10,685 nucleotides of DNA from an uncultured bacterium (GTDB lineage: Bacteria; Hydrogenedentota; Hydrogenedentia; Hydrogenedentales; CAITNO01). The stretch spans positions 1-10,685 of the forward strand of contig CALDSM010000218.1 of assembly GCA_937923585.1 (NCBI GenBank), in the 5' to 3' direction. How positions within the stretch are numbered: the first letter of the stretch is position 1; every line of letters begins with the position of its first letter. The notes beneath the pieces are model-generated. The model was not told the origin of the DNA, did no database searches, and worked only from the letters and a program-made list of their open reading frames with translations. This document shows, piece after piece, positions 1 to 5,454 of the stretch. The translations under genes were made by a program, and so were the position numbers.

Positions 1-1127
1 CCACCAAGAAGGACTGCGCGCTTATTGTGAGCGACGTGCCCGCCGCGGTGGCGGGCGTGTTCACCAGGAACCGGGTGAAGGCCGCGGGCGTGCTGTGGAC
101 GCAGGGCGTGTGCGTGCGCGAGACGGCGCGCGCCGTCTTCGCCAACAGCGGCAACGCAAACTCCTGCACGGGCGCGCAGGGCCTGGCCGACGTGCAGGCC
201 ACCGCTGAAATGGTGGCCGGGGCGCTGGGCGTGCCGGTCACCGAGGTGTGCGTGTGCAGCACCGGCGTCATCGGCCTGCCGCTTCCGATGGACCGGATTG
301 CCAACGGCGTCGGCGGCTGCGCCGCAGCGCTGTCGGACACGGGCGGCGGAGACGCCGCTGCGGCCATCATGACCACCGACACGGTGCCCAAGGAACTGGC
401 CGTGGAGGTGGCGCTCGGGTGTGGCACGGTGCGCATCGGCGCCATCGCCAAGGGTTCGGGCATGATCGCGCCCAACCTGGCCACCATGCTCTGCTTCATG
501 ACGACGGACGCGGCCATCCGCGCCGCCGACCTGCGCGCGCTGCTTTCGGACTGCGCGAAACGGTCGTTCAACTGCGTCTGTGTGGACAACGACAACAGCA
601 CCAACGACACGCTGCTGTGCCTGGCCAACGGTCGGTCCGGCATCCCGGTGCTGGAGCCGGGCACGGCGGACTTCAACACCTTCGCCGACGTGTTCCTCAA
701 GATCTGCATTTCCACGGCGCAGGCGCTCGTGCGCGACGGCGAGGGCGCGACGAAATTCATCGAGATCCTCGTCGAGGGCGCCGTCTCCGACGCGGACGCG
801 CAGTTGGCCGCCAAGGCCGTGGCCCAGTCGCAATTGTGCAAGACGGCCTTTTTCGGGCAGGACCCGAACTGGGGCCGTATCGCCTGCGCCGCGGGCTATT
901 CGGGCGCGGAATTCTCCCAGGAGCGGCTGGCCATCTCGATTGAGGGGCTGGAAGTGGTGCGCGAAGGCACGCCGACATCCTTCGACGAGGCGCACGCCGC
1001 CGAACTGATGAAACGGCGCGACATTCACGTGCATGTGGTGCTGGGCGCCGGGCCCGGCCGCGCCCTATACTGGACTTCGGACCTGAGCCACGACTACGTG
1101 AGCATCAACGCGGATTATCGCAGTTAA
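1..1127 (+). CDS. argJ: Bifunctional ornithine acetyltransferase / N-acetylglutamate synthase ArgJ, 5'-truncated by the window edge
   Basis: ArgJ moves the acetyl group from N-acetylornithine to glutamate, closing the cyclic arginine pathway in the cytoplasm; some members also use acetyl-CoA. The frame is already open at base 3 and reads TKKDCALIVSDVPAAVAGVF, a typical region shortly after an ArgJ N-terminus, so the real start lies upstream and the GTG at 27 is internal. Seen motifs: STGVIG; KGSGMIAPNLATML, whose Ala-Thr bond (Thr codon 483-485) is where the family cleaves itself to make alpha and beta chains and the catalytic Thr; DPNWGRI near 870; and the C-terminal YVSINADYRS, which marks a complete 3' end. 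The usual VDGDTSTND stretch reads VDNDNSTND, a small deviation. The TAA stop is followed by a 362-base gap holding repeats. argB comes next on the same strand, as often seen for these two genes. Whether it is mono- or bifunctional cannot be read from sequence. Confidence 0.96.
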   Translation, partial: TKKDCALIVSDVPAAVAGVFTRNRVKAAGVLWTQGVCVRETARAVFANSGNANSCTGAQGLADVQATAEMVAGALGVPVTEVCVCSTGVIGLPLPMDRIANGVGGCAAALSDTGGGDAAAAIMTTDTVPKELAVEVALGCGTVRIGAIAKGSGMIAPNLATMLCFMTTDAAIRAADLRALLSDCAKRSFNCVCVDNDNSTNDTLLCLANGRSGIPVLEPGTADFNTFADVFLKICISTAQALVRDGEGATKFIEILVEGAVSDADAQLAAKAVAQSQLCKTAFFGQDPNWGRIACAAGYSGAEFSQERLAISIEGLEVVREGTPTSFDEAHAAELMKRRDIHVHVVLGAGPGRALYWTSDLSHDYVSINADYRS

Positions 1128-1142
1128 AAGACAGAAGAGGGA

Positions 1143-1414
1143 ACCACGGAAAACACGGAAGCACACGGAAAAGAACAAGAGAGAAAAAACCACAAAGAGC
1201 GCAAGGAACGCAAAGACAAGCAGATCTTGCACCTGTCTTCCATTGTCGAAAGCATTTGGCCACGGCTCAGCCAAGTCCTGTGAAAGAGGACAAGCCGTTA
1301 TAAGACAGCAATATTGTGGGACACGGAAGAAGACAGGAAGACTTATGTTCTTCGCGTTTTGCGGCTTAGGAAAATATTGGATCATTTCTTTGCGTTCCTT
1401 GCGTTCTTTGTGGT
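1143..1414. repeat. Inverted pair of short-period purine-rich repeats between argJ and argB
   Basis: The 362-base argJ-argB gap contains no convincing gene. Its left side has three CACGGAA copies about ten bases apart (1143-1170), then an arm at 1189-1216 (ACCACAAAGAGCGCAAGGAA and onward). The reverse complement of this arm recurs at 1387-1414 with one mismatch in 28 bases. A further ACACGGAAGAAGACAGGAAG lies at 1321-1340. The roughly 170 bases between the arms hold only short frames. Repeats of this CAAAG/GCAAGGAACG style are, from general knowledge, scattered in many environmental bacterial genomes and often flank small genes; here no intact cargo is seen. The 78-codon frame at 1243-1479 ends in residues translated from the repeat and is not believed to be a gene. 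Confidence 0.75.
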
Positions 1415-1507
1415 CAAGAAGGAAAGCGACGGATAACGATTGCCTTTTAAGAATGCGCCTTCACTGCGCGCTGCAATAAATCAGGATGAATGATGGAGTC
1501 ATACGCC

Positions 1508-2395
1508 ATGAAGCGATGGATTGAAAAGGCCGACGTGCTGATCGAGGCGCTTCCGTACATTCGCCAGTTCGAGGGCCGGACCGTTGTCATCAAGTACGGC
1601 GGCGCGGCCATGCTTGAGCCGGCGCTGCGCGCCATCACCGCGCAGGACATCGTCATGATGCGCTACCTCGGGCTCAAGCCCATCGTGGTGCACGGCGGCG
1701 GCCCGGCCATCAACGCCATGCTCAAGAAGCTCAACATCGAGTCGAAGTTCAGCAAGAACGGCCTGCGCATCACCGACGAGCCCACCATGGACGTGGTGGA
1801 AATGGTGCTGGCCGGCCGGGTGAACAAGGACATCGTGAACCTCATCAACCAGGCGGGCGGTATGGCGGTCGGCCTGAGCGGCAAGGACGGGCGGCTCTTC
1901 TGCGCCACGAAGGTGCTCGAGGGCGGCGAGGACATCGGGCTGGTGGGCGAGATCGCCAGCGTGAACCCGAAGGTGATCACGGCCGTGTGCGACGCCGGGC
2001 TCATTCCGGTCATCGCGCCCATCGCCACCGACATGAACGGCGGCACCTGGAACGTGAACGCCGACACCGCCGCGGGCGACCTGGCCGCGGCCATCCAGGC
2101 GGAAAAACTGGTGTTCCTCACCGACACGCCGGGCCTGCTGAGTGACAAGGACGATCCGGAGACGCTCATCCACCGGCTGCACACGCAGGACGTGGAGACG
2201 CTGAAACAGAAGGGCGTGATTTCGGGCGGCATGGTGCCCAAGATTGACGCGTGCCTCAAGGCGCTCGATTTCGGTGTGCGCCGCACGCACATCATAGACG
2301 GGCGCGTGCCGCACAGCCTGCTGCTGGAAATCTTCACCGACAAAGGACTGGGCACGCTGGTCAGCCACGATGTGGCCGCCGGCGCGAACGGATAA
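1508..2395 (+). CDS. argB: Acetylglutamate kinase ArgB
   Basis: This enzyme phosphorylates N-acetyl-L-glutamate with ATP, the second step of arginine synthesis. Recognised motifs are KYGGAAM and VHGGGPAIN (nucleotide and phosphate-binding glycine loops), GLSGKDGRL, NVNADTAAGDLAAAI (acetylglutamate site), LTDTPGLL, and SGGMVPKIDACLKAL near the C-terminus. Length (about 295 residues) is normal. The N-terminal helix IEKADVLIEALPYIRQF is the kind found in hexameric, arginine-inhibited kinases, which agrees with an acetyl-recycling pathway through ArgJ; feedback inhibition is therefore likely but inferred. Start choice: ATGs lie at 1490, 1493 and 1508. AGGA at 1483-1486 would serve 1493, while GGAG at 1495-1498 sits nine bases before 1508 and gives the usual N-terminus MKRWIEKA, so 1508 is preferred and 1493 is the alternative. 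The stop is only four bases before the exbB start, implying co-transcription with the membrane complex genes. Confidence 0.96.
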   Translation: MKRWIEKADVLIEALPYIRQFEGRTVVIKYGGAAMLEPALRAITAQDIVMMRYLGLKPIVVHGGGPAINAMLKKLNIESKFSKNGLRITDEPTMDVVEMVLAGRVNKDIVNLINQAGGMAVGLSGKDGRLFCATKVLEGGEDIGLVGEIASVNPKVITAVCDAGLIPVIAPIATDMNGGTWNVNADTAAGDLAAAIQAEKLVFLTDTPGLLSDKDDPETLIHRLHTQDVETLKQKGVISGGMVPKIDACLKALDFGVRRTHIIDGRVPHSLLLEIFTDKGLGTLVSHDVAAGANG

Positions 2396-2399
2396 CCGC

Positions 2400-3038
2400 A
2401 TGAGCCTGAACCAATACTACGAGCTGATTGCGCGGGGCGGCGTGCTGATGTGGCCGATCCTGCTGTGCTCCATCGTGGCGCTCACCATCATCATCGAGCG
2501 CTTCCTCGCGCTGCGCCGCGCCGACGTGGACACGCGCGAGTTCATGGACACGATGCGCCAGGTGCTGCGGCAGGACCGCATCCAGGAGGCGCTGGAGCAG
2601 TGCGACGAGTCAAAGGCCCCGATCGCGCGGATCATCAAGGCGGGCCTCCTGAAGCACAACCGGTCCCGCGACGACATCCGCGAGGCCATCGAGGACGCCG
2701 CCCGCTTTGAGGTGCCGCGGCTGGAGCGCTACCTTTCCGGCCTGGCCACCTGCGCCACGATCGCGCCCATGCTGGGCCTGCTCGGAACGGTGCAGGGCAT
2801 GATCAAGTGCTTCGCGCAGATTCAGAACGCGCGCGGCCAGGTGAGCCCCGCCGACCTGGCCGAGGGCATCGGCAACGCGCTCGTCGCCACCGCGGCGGGC
2901 CTCGTCGTGGCCATCCCCGCGCTCATCGTCTACAACTACTTCGTGACCCGCGTGCAGGGCATGGTGATCGGGATGGAGGCCGGCTCCTCCGAACTGATGG
3001 ACCTGCTGACGCGCCGGCACGGCGAGCGCGAGTACTGA
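2400..3038 (+). CDS. exbB: MotA/TolQ/ExbB-family proton channel protein with Asn replacing the conserved TM3 glutamate
   Basis: Inner-membrane pentamer-forming subunit that, with ExbD and TonB, normally turns proton flow into periplasmic work. The 212-residue protein has the expected three membrane segments: residues about 10-35, 115-138 (LGLLGTVQGM, with Thr130 matching E. coli ExbB Thr148) and 156-182 (NALVATAAGLVVAIPALIVY), with the large cytoplasmic part between the first two. The TM3 motif in most relatives is GI(S/A)EALxATA; here it reads GIGNALVATA, so the single membrane glutamate (E. coli Glu176) is Asn159, codon AAC at 2874-2876, while the following threonine (Thr164, E. coli Thr181) is kept. 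Start: ATG 2400 follows argB by four bases and gives MSLNQYYELIARGG; a longer in-frame ATG at 2370 would overlap argB by 26 bases and adds non-homologous residues. exbD follows four bases after the stop. Confidence 0.93.
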   Translation: MSLNQYYELIARGGVLMWPILLCSIVALTIIIERFLALRRADVDTREFMDTMRQVLRQDRIQEALEQCDESKAPIARIIKAGLLKHNRSRDDIREAIEDAARFEVPRLERYLSGLATCATIAPMLGLLGTVQGMIKCFAQIQNARGQVSPADLAEGIGNALVATAAGLVVAIPALIVYNYFVTRVQGMVIGMEAGSSELMDLLTRRHGEREY

Positions 3039-3042
3039 GGCC

Positions 3043-3489
3043 ATGCGCTTCCCGCGCAACAGCGGCCTCAAGGTGCGCGCCGCGCTCGACATGACCTCCA
3101 TGGTCAATGTCGTGCTGCTGCTCCTGTTCTTCTTCATGCTCTCCTCCTCCTTCGTGGTGCAGTCCTCCGTGCCCATCGAGCTGATCCAGAGCGAGGACGC
3201 GGCGCAGATTGAGCGGCGCGACATGACCATCACCCTCGCCGTCGGCGCGGGCGGCCCCGACAACGGCGGCGGCGTGTATGTCGGGGAAACGCCAATGGCC
3301 GACTGGGCCGGGCTGCGTGCCGCGCTTGTGGACCTCAAGAGCAGGAACCCCGAGGCGCTGGTCATGGTGCGGCCCGACCGGAACGTGCCCACCGAGCGGC
3401 TCATGCGCGTTTTGGGCATTGCGAACGGCGCCGGGATCACGCACTACGGCATCGCCGCGCAGCAGCCCGTCGCACCGCGGGGGGAGTGA
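3043..3489 (+). CDS. exbD: ExbD/TolR-family biopolymer transport protein with Asn replacing the conserved TM aspartate
   Basis: Partner of ExbB: one membrane helix whose aspartate normally carries the proton, and a periplasmic domain. The 148-residue product has a short basic N-terminus, a membrane segment at residues about 18-40 (MVNVVLLLLFFFMLSSSFVV) and a periplasmic domain ending in LVMVRPDRNVPTERLMRVLGIANGAGI, the usual ExbD/TolR C-terminal fold. Alignment by eye with the family pattern NVTPxIDVxLVLLIIFM places Asn22 (AAT, 3106-3108) where the essential aspartate (E. coli ExbD Asp25) should be. The nearest acid, Asp16, is six residues earlier and would lie near the cytoplasmic face. A glycine-rich insertion (GAGGPDNGGG, residues about 68-77) looks like a loop. 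The gene starts four bases after exbB and ends one base before the TonB-like gene, so the three are surely co-expressed. Confidence 0.9.
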   Translation: MRFPRNSGLKVRAALDMTSMVNVVLLLLFFFMLSSSFVVQSSVPIELIQSEDAAQIERRDMTITLAVGAGGPDNGGGVYVGETPMADWAGLRAALVDLKSRNPEALVMVRPDRNVPTERLMRVLGIANGAGITHYGIAAQQPVAPRGE

Positions 3490-3490
3490 G

Positions 3491-4363
3491 ATGTCCGCCC
3501 GTACCGCAGGCGTCCCGCCTGCCCTGGGATCGCCAATCTCCCGATTGGCTCCCGGTAGGCGGACGCCGCGCCGCTGGCCCATGCCGCCGCGGCTGGCCGT
3601 GGCGTTGCTGATCGCCACGCTGTTCCATCTGTCCATGGTGACCGTGTTCCGCATCGTGGTCGTCTTCCCGGAATCCCAGGCCAAGTACTGCCAGCTTCAG
3701 ATCATCTCCGAAGCGGTCCCCGCGCCCGATGCGGGCGCGCCCGCGCGGTCCGGCGGCGGCGAACTGGTCCTGCGCCGGCCGCTGCTGTTGGCGCAGTCGG
3801 CGGAGACGCAGGTCGAACTGCCCACGATGGATTTCGCCGAACTGGACCGCCTGCGGGTGCGCAGCGATGCGGGCACAGACCCCGCCGCGCTGGACCGCGT
3901 CTTCGGGCCCACCGACAGTTGGGCCAAGTTTGCGGGCGGCCTGCAAACCCTGGGCCAGTCGCTCCGCGACCTGGTTCTGCCCGAAACGCCTGCCGCACCG
4001 GAGAAGCCGCGGCAGGCTGTGGATAAGCACCGCCCCGCCGCCGGATACAGCGGCGAAATCGTCTGGGACGCCGAACCGCGCGATCGCGAACTGCTGTTCT
4101 CGCCGCCCATCCCCGCGCTGGCCGACGCCGCCAACGCAGGATTGCGCTGGCCCGTCGAGGTGGTGCTGACGGTCACGCCCGCCGGGCGCGTCGTCAATGT
4201 GTGGTGCCCAGCCGTAGATGATGCGGGTGTCGTGGACACCATACAAGGCGTGGCCCTGCAGTACCGCTTCGCACCGCTGCCCGCCGACGCCGGTGGAGAG
4301 GCCGGCGTTGCTGCGAAACAAATGGGCACCCTGTTCATCCGGCCCGCGGAAGAACAGCCATGA
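3491..4363 (+). CDS. TonB-like membrane-anchored periplasmic protein with a repeat-encoded N-terminus
   Basis: Probable third member of the ExbB/ExbD complex, by position and shape. The 290-residue protein has a basic N-terminus, one membrane helix at residues about 34-58 (LAVALLIATLFHLSMVTVFR), a long Pro/Ala-rich periplasmic stretch, and a C-terminal part (about 215-286: PVEVVLTVTPAGRVVNVWCP ... VALQYRFAPL ... GTLFIRP) with the beta-alpha-beta look of TonB C-terminal domains. It lacks an obvious Pro-Lys/Pro-Glu spacer, so a TolA-like or other role is possible. Start: ATG 3491 has GGGGAG at 3481-3486 and sits one base after exbD; ATG 3581 (MPPRLAVALL) also precedes the helix but has no ribosome-binding site. 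Residues about 4-26 are translated from a palindromic repeat (3501-3567). The stop TGA overlaps a following ATG at 4360 as ATGA. Confidence 0.75.
   Translation: MSARTAGVPPALGSPISRLAPGRRTPRRWPMPPRLAVALLIATLFHLSMVTVFRIVVVFPESQAKYCQLQIISEAVPAPDAGAPARSGGGELVLRRPLLLAQSAETQVELPTMDFAELDRLRVRSDAGTDPAALDRVFGPTDSWAKFAGGLQTLGQSLRDLVLPETPAAPEKPRQAVDKHRPAAGYSGEIVWDAEPRDRELLFSPPIPALADAANAGLRWPVEVVLTVTPAGRVVNVWCPAVDDAGVVDTIQGVALQYRFAPLPADAGGEAGVAAKQMGTLFIRPAEEQP
3501..3567. repeat. Palindromic REP-like element inside the 5' end of the TonB-like gene
   Basis: The outer arms GGCGTCCCGCCTGCC (3509-3523) and GGTAGGCGGACGCC (3554-3567) are inverted repeats differing by one base change and one missing base. Inside them is a perfect 7-base stem, GCCAATC (3532-3538) and GATTGGC (3543-3549), with loop TCCC. 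The element can thus form a two-level hairpin. Repeats built around GGCAGGCGGGACGCCTGC are known to me as dispersed intergenic elements in several environmental bacterial phyla; the genome-wide copy number here is unknown. It is read in frame as part of the downstream protein. Confidence 0.75.
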
Positions 4364-4485
4364 TCGCCATCAGGCTCACCACTGCAAGCACCAGGGGACT
4401 GTACCCCATTTCCGCCAAGGACTTCTTTTCACGGCAGCACCCCCGACCGGAAATGGGGGACTGTACCCGAACCTGCGCCCAATGA
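4360..4485 (+). pseudogene. 41-codon frame starting with a duplicated copy of the zinc-ribbon gene's 5' end
   Basis: ATG 4360 overlaps the stop of the TonB-like gene (ATGA, 4360-4363) and has GGAAG at 4348-4352 as a good ribosome-binding site. It encodes MIAIRLTTASTRGLY and then runs through a palindromic repeat to a TGA at 4483-4485, which again overlaps the next start as ATGA (4482-4485). The first nine codons match those of the zinc-ribbon gene at 4482 (MITISLTTA) at 21 of 27 bases. The simplest reading is that this was the original start of the zinc-ribbon gene, cut off when the repeat arrived. It may now act only as a translated leader that carries ribosomes to 4482. Confidence 0.55.
4394..4468. 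repeat. Palindromic repeat with GGGGACTGTACCC ends at the TonB-like / zinc-ribbon junction
   Basis: CCCCATTTCCG (4404-4414) and CGGAAATGGGG (4448-4458) are a perfect 11-base inverted pair separated by 33 bases. GGGGACTGTACCC occurs at both outer edges in the same orientation (4394-4406 and 4456-4468), and is itself nearly palindromic. The layout resembles REP/BIME-like units that are moved by IS200-like REP-associated transposases in other bacteria; no such transposase is in the window, so that link is inference. Confidence 0.75.
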
Positions 4486-4865
4486 TTACCATCAGCCTCA
4501 CGACCGCCGTCATCCTATACAGCGTGCTTATTCTGCTCGGCATGGCCACACTCTGGCTCTTCGGCGAACTGGGCTCGCGGCGCTCGCTGCGCGTGCTGGA
4601 GAAGCAGAACCTCTGGCGCTGCACCTACTGCGGTTATGTCTACCTGGATGAGAGCGCCGGTCTTCATTCACGGTGCCCGCGATGCAACAGCATCAACATC
4701 ATCGAAGAGGCCCAGGACCGCGTTGTCGCGCGGCAGAAGGAGCGCTTCGTCGAAGCCCACCCGCTTCCCGTCGAACCGGACAACCCCGACGACGAGCCCC
4801 GCCGAAACCCCTCGCACCGCAAACGCCCCCGCGCGGGAAGCAGGGGCCCCCGGCGGCACCGGTGA
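4482..4865 (+). CDS. Small membrane-anchored zinc-ribbon protein
   Basis: The 127-residue product has an N-terminal membrane helix (residues about 5-29, TAVILYSVLILLGMATLWLF), then a rubredoxin-like zinc ribbon with Cys47, Cys50, Cys65 and Cys68 (CTYCGYVYL ... CPRCNSIN), a charged helix, and a Pro/Arg-rich tail. I do not recognise a named family. Topology is probably N-terminus out and ribbon in the cytoplasm, by the positive-inside rule, since Arg/Lys follow the helix. It lies last in the argB-exbBD-tonB run, suggesting a role with that complex, such as sensing or assembly, but nothing in the sequence proves this. The start at 4482 lacks a close ribosome-binding site (the nearest purine run, 4451-4460, is over 20 bases away), so translation probably depends on reinitiation from the 4360-4485 leader through the ATGA overlap. 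Confidence 0.7.
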   Translation: MITISLTTAVILYSVLILLGMATLWLFGELGSRRSLRVLEKQNLWRCTYCGYVYLDESAGLHSRCPRCNSINIIEEAQDRVVARQKERFVEAHPLPVEPDNPDDEPRRNPSHRKRPRAGSRGPRRHR

Positions 4866-5454
4866 CAACCACGGGGCAGACGGACAGTGAGATTCTCGCC
4901 TGCCTGATGATTGCCGCTCCTCCAGTGTTCAGAACCGTCCGGATGCGGAACCGCAAATGACGTGTACATGCCGTGTGCCGGAGCCTGTCGTGCGGTTTGC
5001 ACCGTCCGGGAAGCGCGGATATCATCTTGGTGCGCGGAACAACAAGCGGGCGCGATGGCTCGCGCCGCATTGCCCCCCTGCAATAACATCATAGGGTCTC
5101 TTCATGGTCTTATTGGACGTCATCGAAGTGGAGGCGGGGGACGGCGGCAGCTTGGAACCTGTCTTTGAGAACCAGGAAAGGCGTATTTGCGGCATGAAGT
5201 CCTACGTGCTCAGGCAGCCGTTTGTGAAACTCCGGGAACCCGCGTCGTTCATGAAGGTGTCGGTGGCGTTGGGCACGGTGGTTCGGCCCGACAACATACA
5301 CAAGGCCCCGGAAACACTGTGGGAAGAATCCATGCCGATTTGACCATGAATAGTCCCTGCTTGTCCAGCTCGTGATCCATGGCAACTTTGTCCCGAGCGG
5401 GAGCCAACGAGTGTCGCCTCTGACATTTCCGAACTTTGCAGGATTGGAAAAACA
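4866..5454. other. Non-coding or unassigned stretch before the HzsA-related gene
   Basis: About 590 bases follow the zinc-ribbon gene with no confident gene. A GC-rich hairpin (5046-5055 pairing with 5060-5068, one bulged base, loop TGGC) is present but has no T-run, so it is not a clear terminator. A 79-codon frame starts at 5104 and is listed separately. I saw no convincing tRNA, promoter or long repeat. On the minus strand, long open frames run through here and into the next gene, but they have no recognisable motif. Confidence 0.5.
5104..5343 (+). CDS. Hypothetical 79-residue frame, possible gene or gene remnant
   Basis: ATG 5104 has AGGG at 5093-5096, seven bases upstream, and the frame runs to a TGA at 5341-5343. 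The translation (MVLLDVIEVEAGDGG ... MKSYVLRQPFVKLREP ... TLWEESMPI) is of balanced composition and not arginine-rich, unlike most shadow frames in this GC-rich window, but I recognise no domain, signal peptide or membrane helix. It sits alone between two transcription units. It could be a small real protein, the tail of a decayed gene, or chance; evidence is weak. Confidence 0.22.
   Translation: MVLLDVIEVEAGDGGSLEPVFENQERRICGMKSYVLRQPFVKLREPASFMKVSVALGTVVRPDNIHKAPETLWEESMPI

Noticed and set aside
1243..1479. 78-codon gene in the argJ-argB gap
   Set aside because: Much of its 3' half is translated from the right repeat arm; no ribosome-binding site or known motif.
1499..2401. A 300-residue open frame on the minus strand
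   Set aside because: It lies exactly opposite argB, is His/Val/Arg-rich with no motif, and is the usual antisense shadow of a GC-rich gene.
3278..3490. Longer N-terminus of the TonB-like gene beginning at 3278
   Set aside because: This would overlap over 200 bases of exbD in another frame; the ATG at 3491 has a good ribosome-binding site and an operon-like position.
5046..5068. Intrinsic terminator hairpin after the zinc-ribbon gene
   Set aside because: It is about 180 bases past the gene, has a bulged stem, and is not followed by a T-run.
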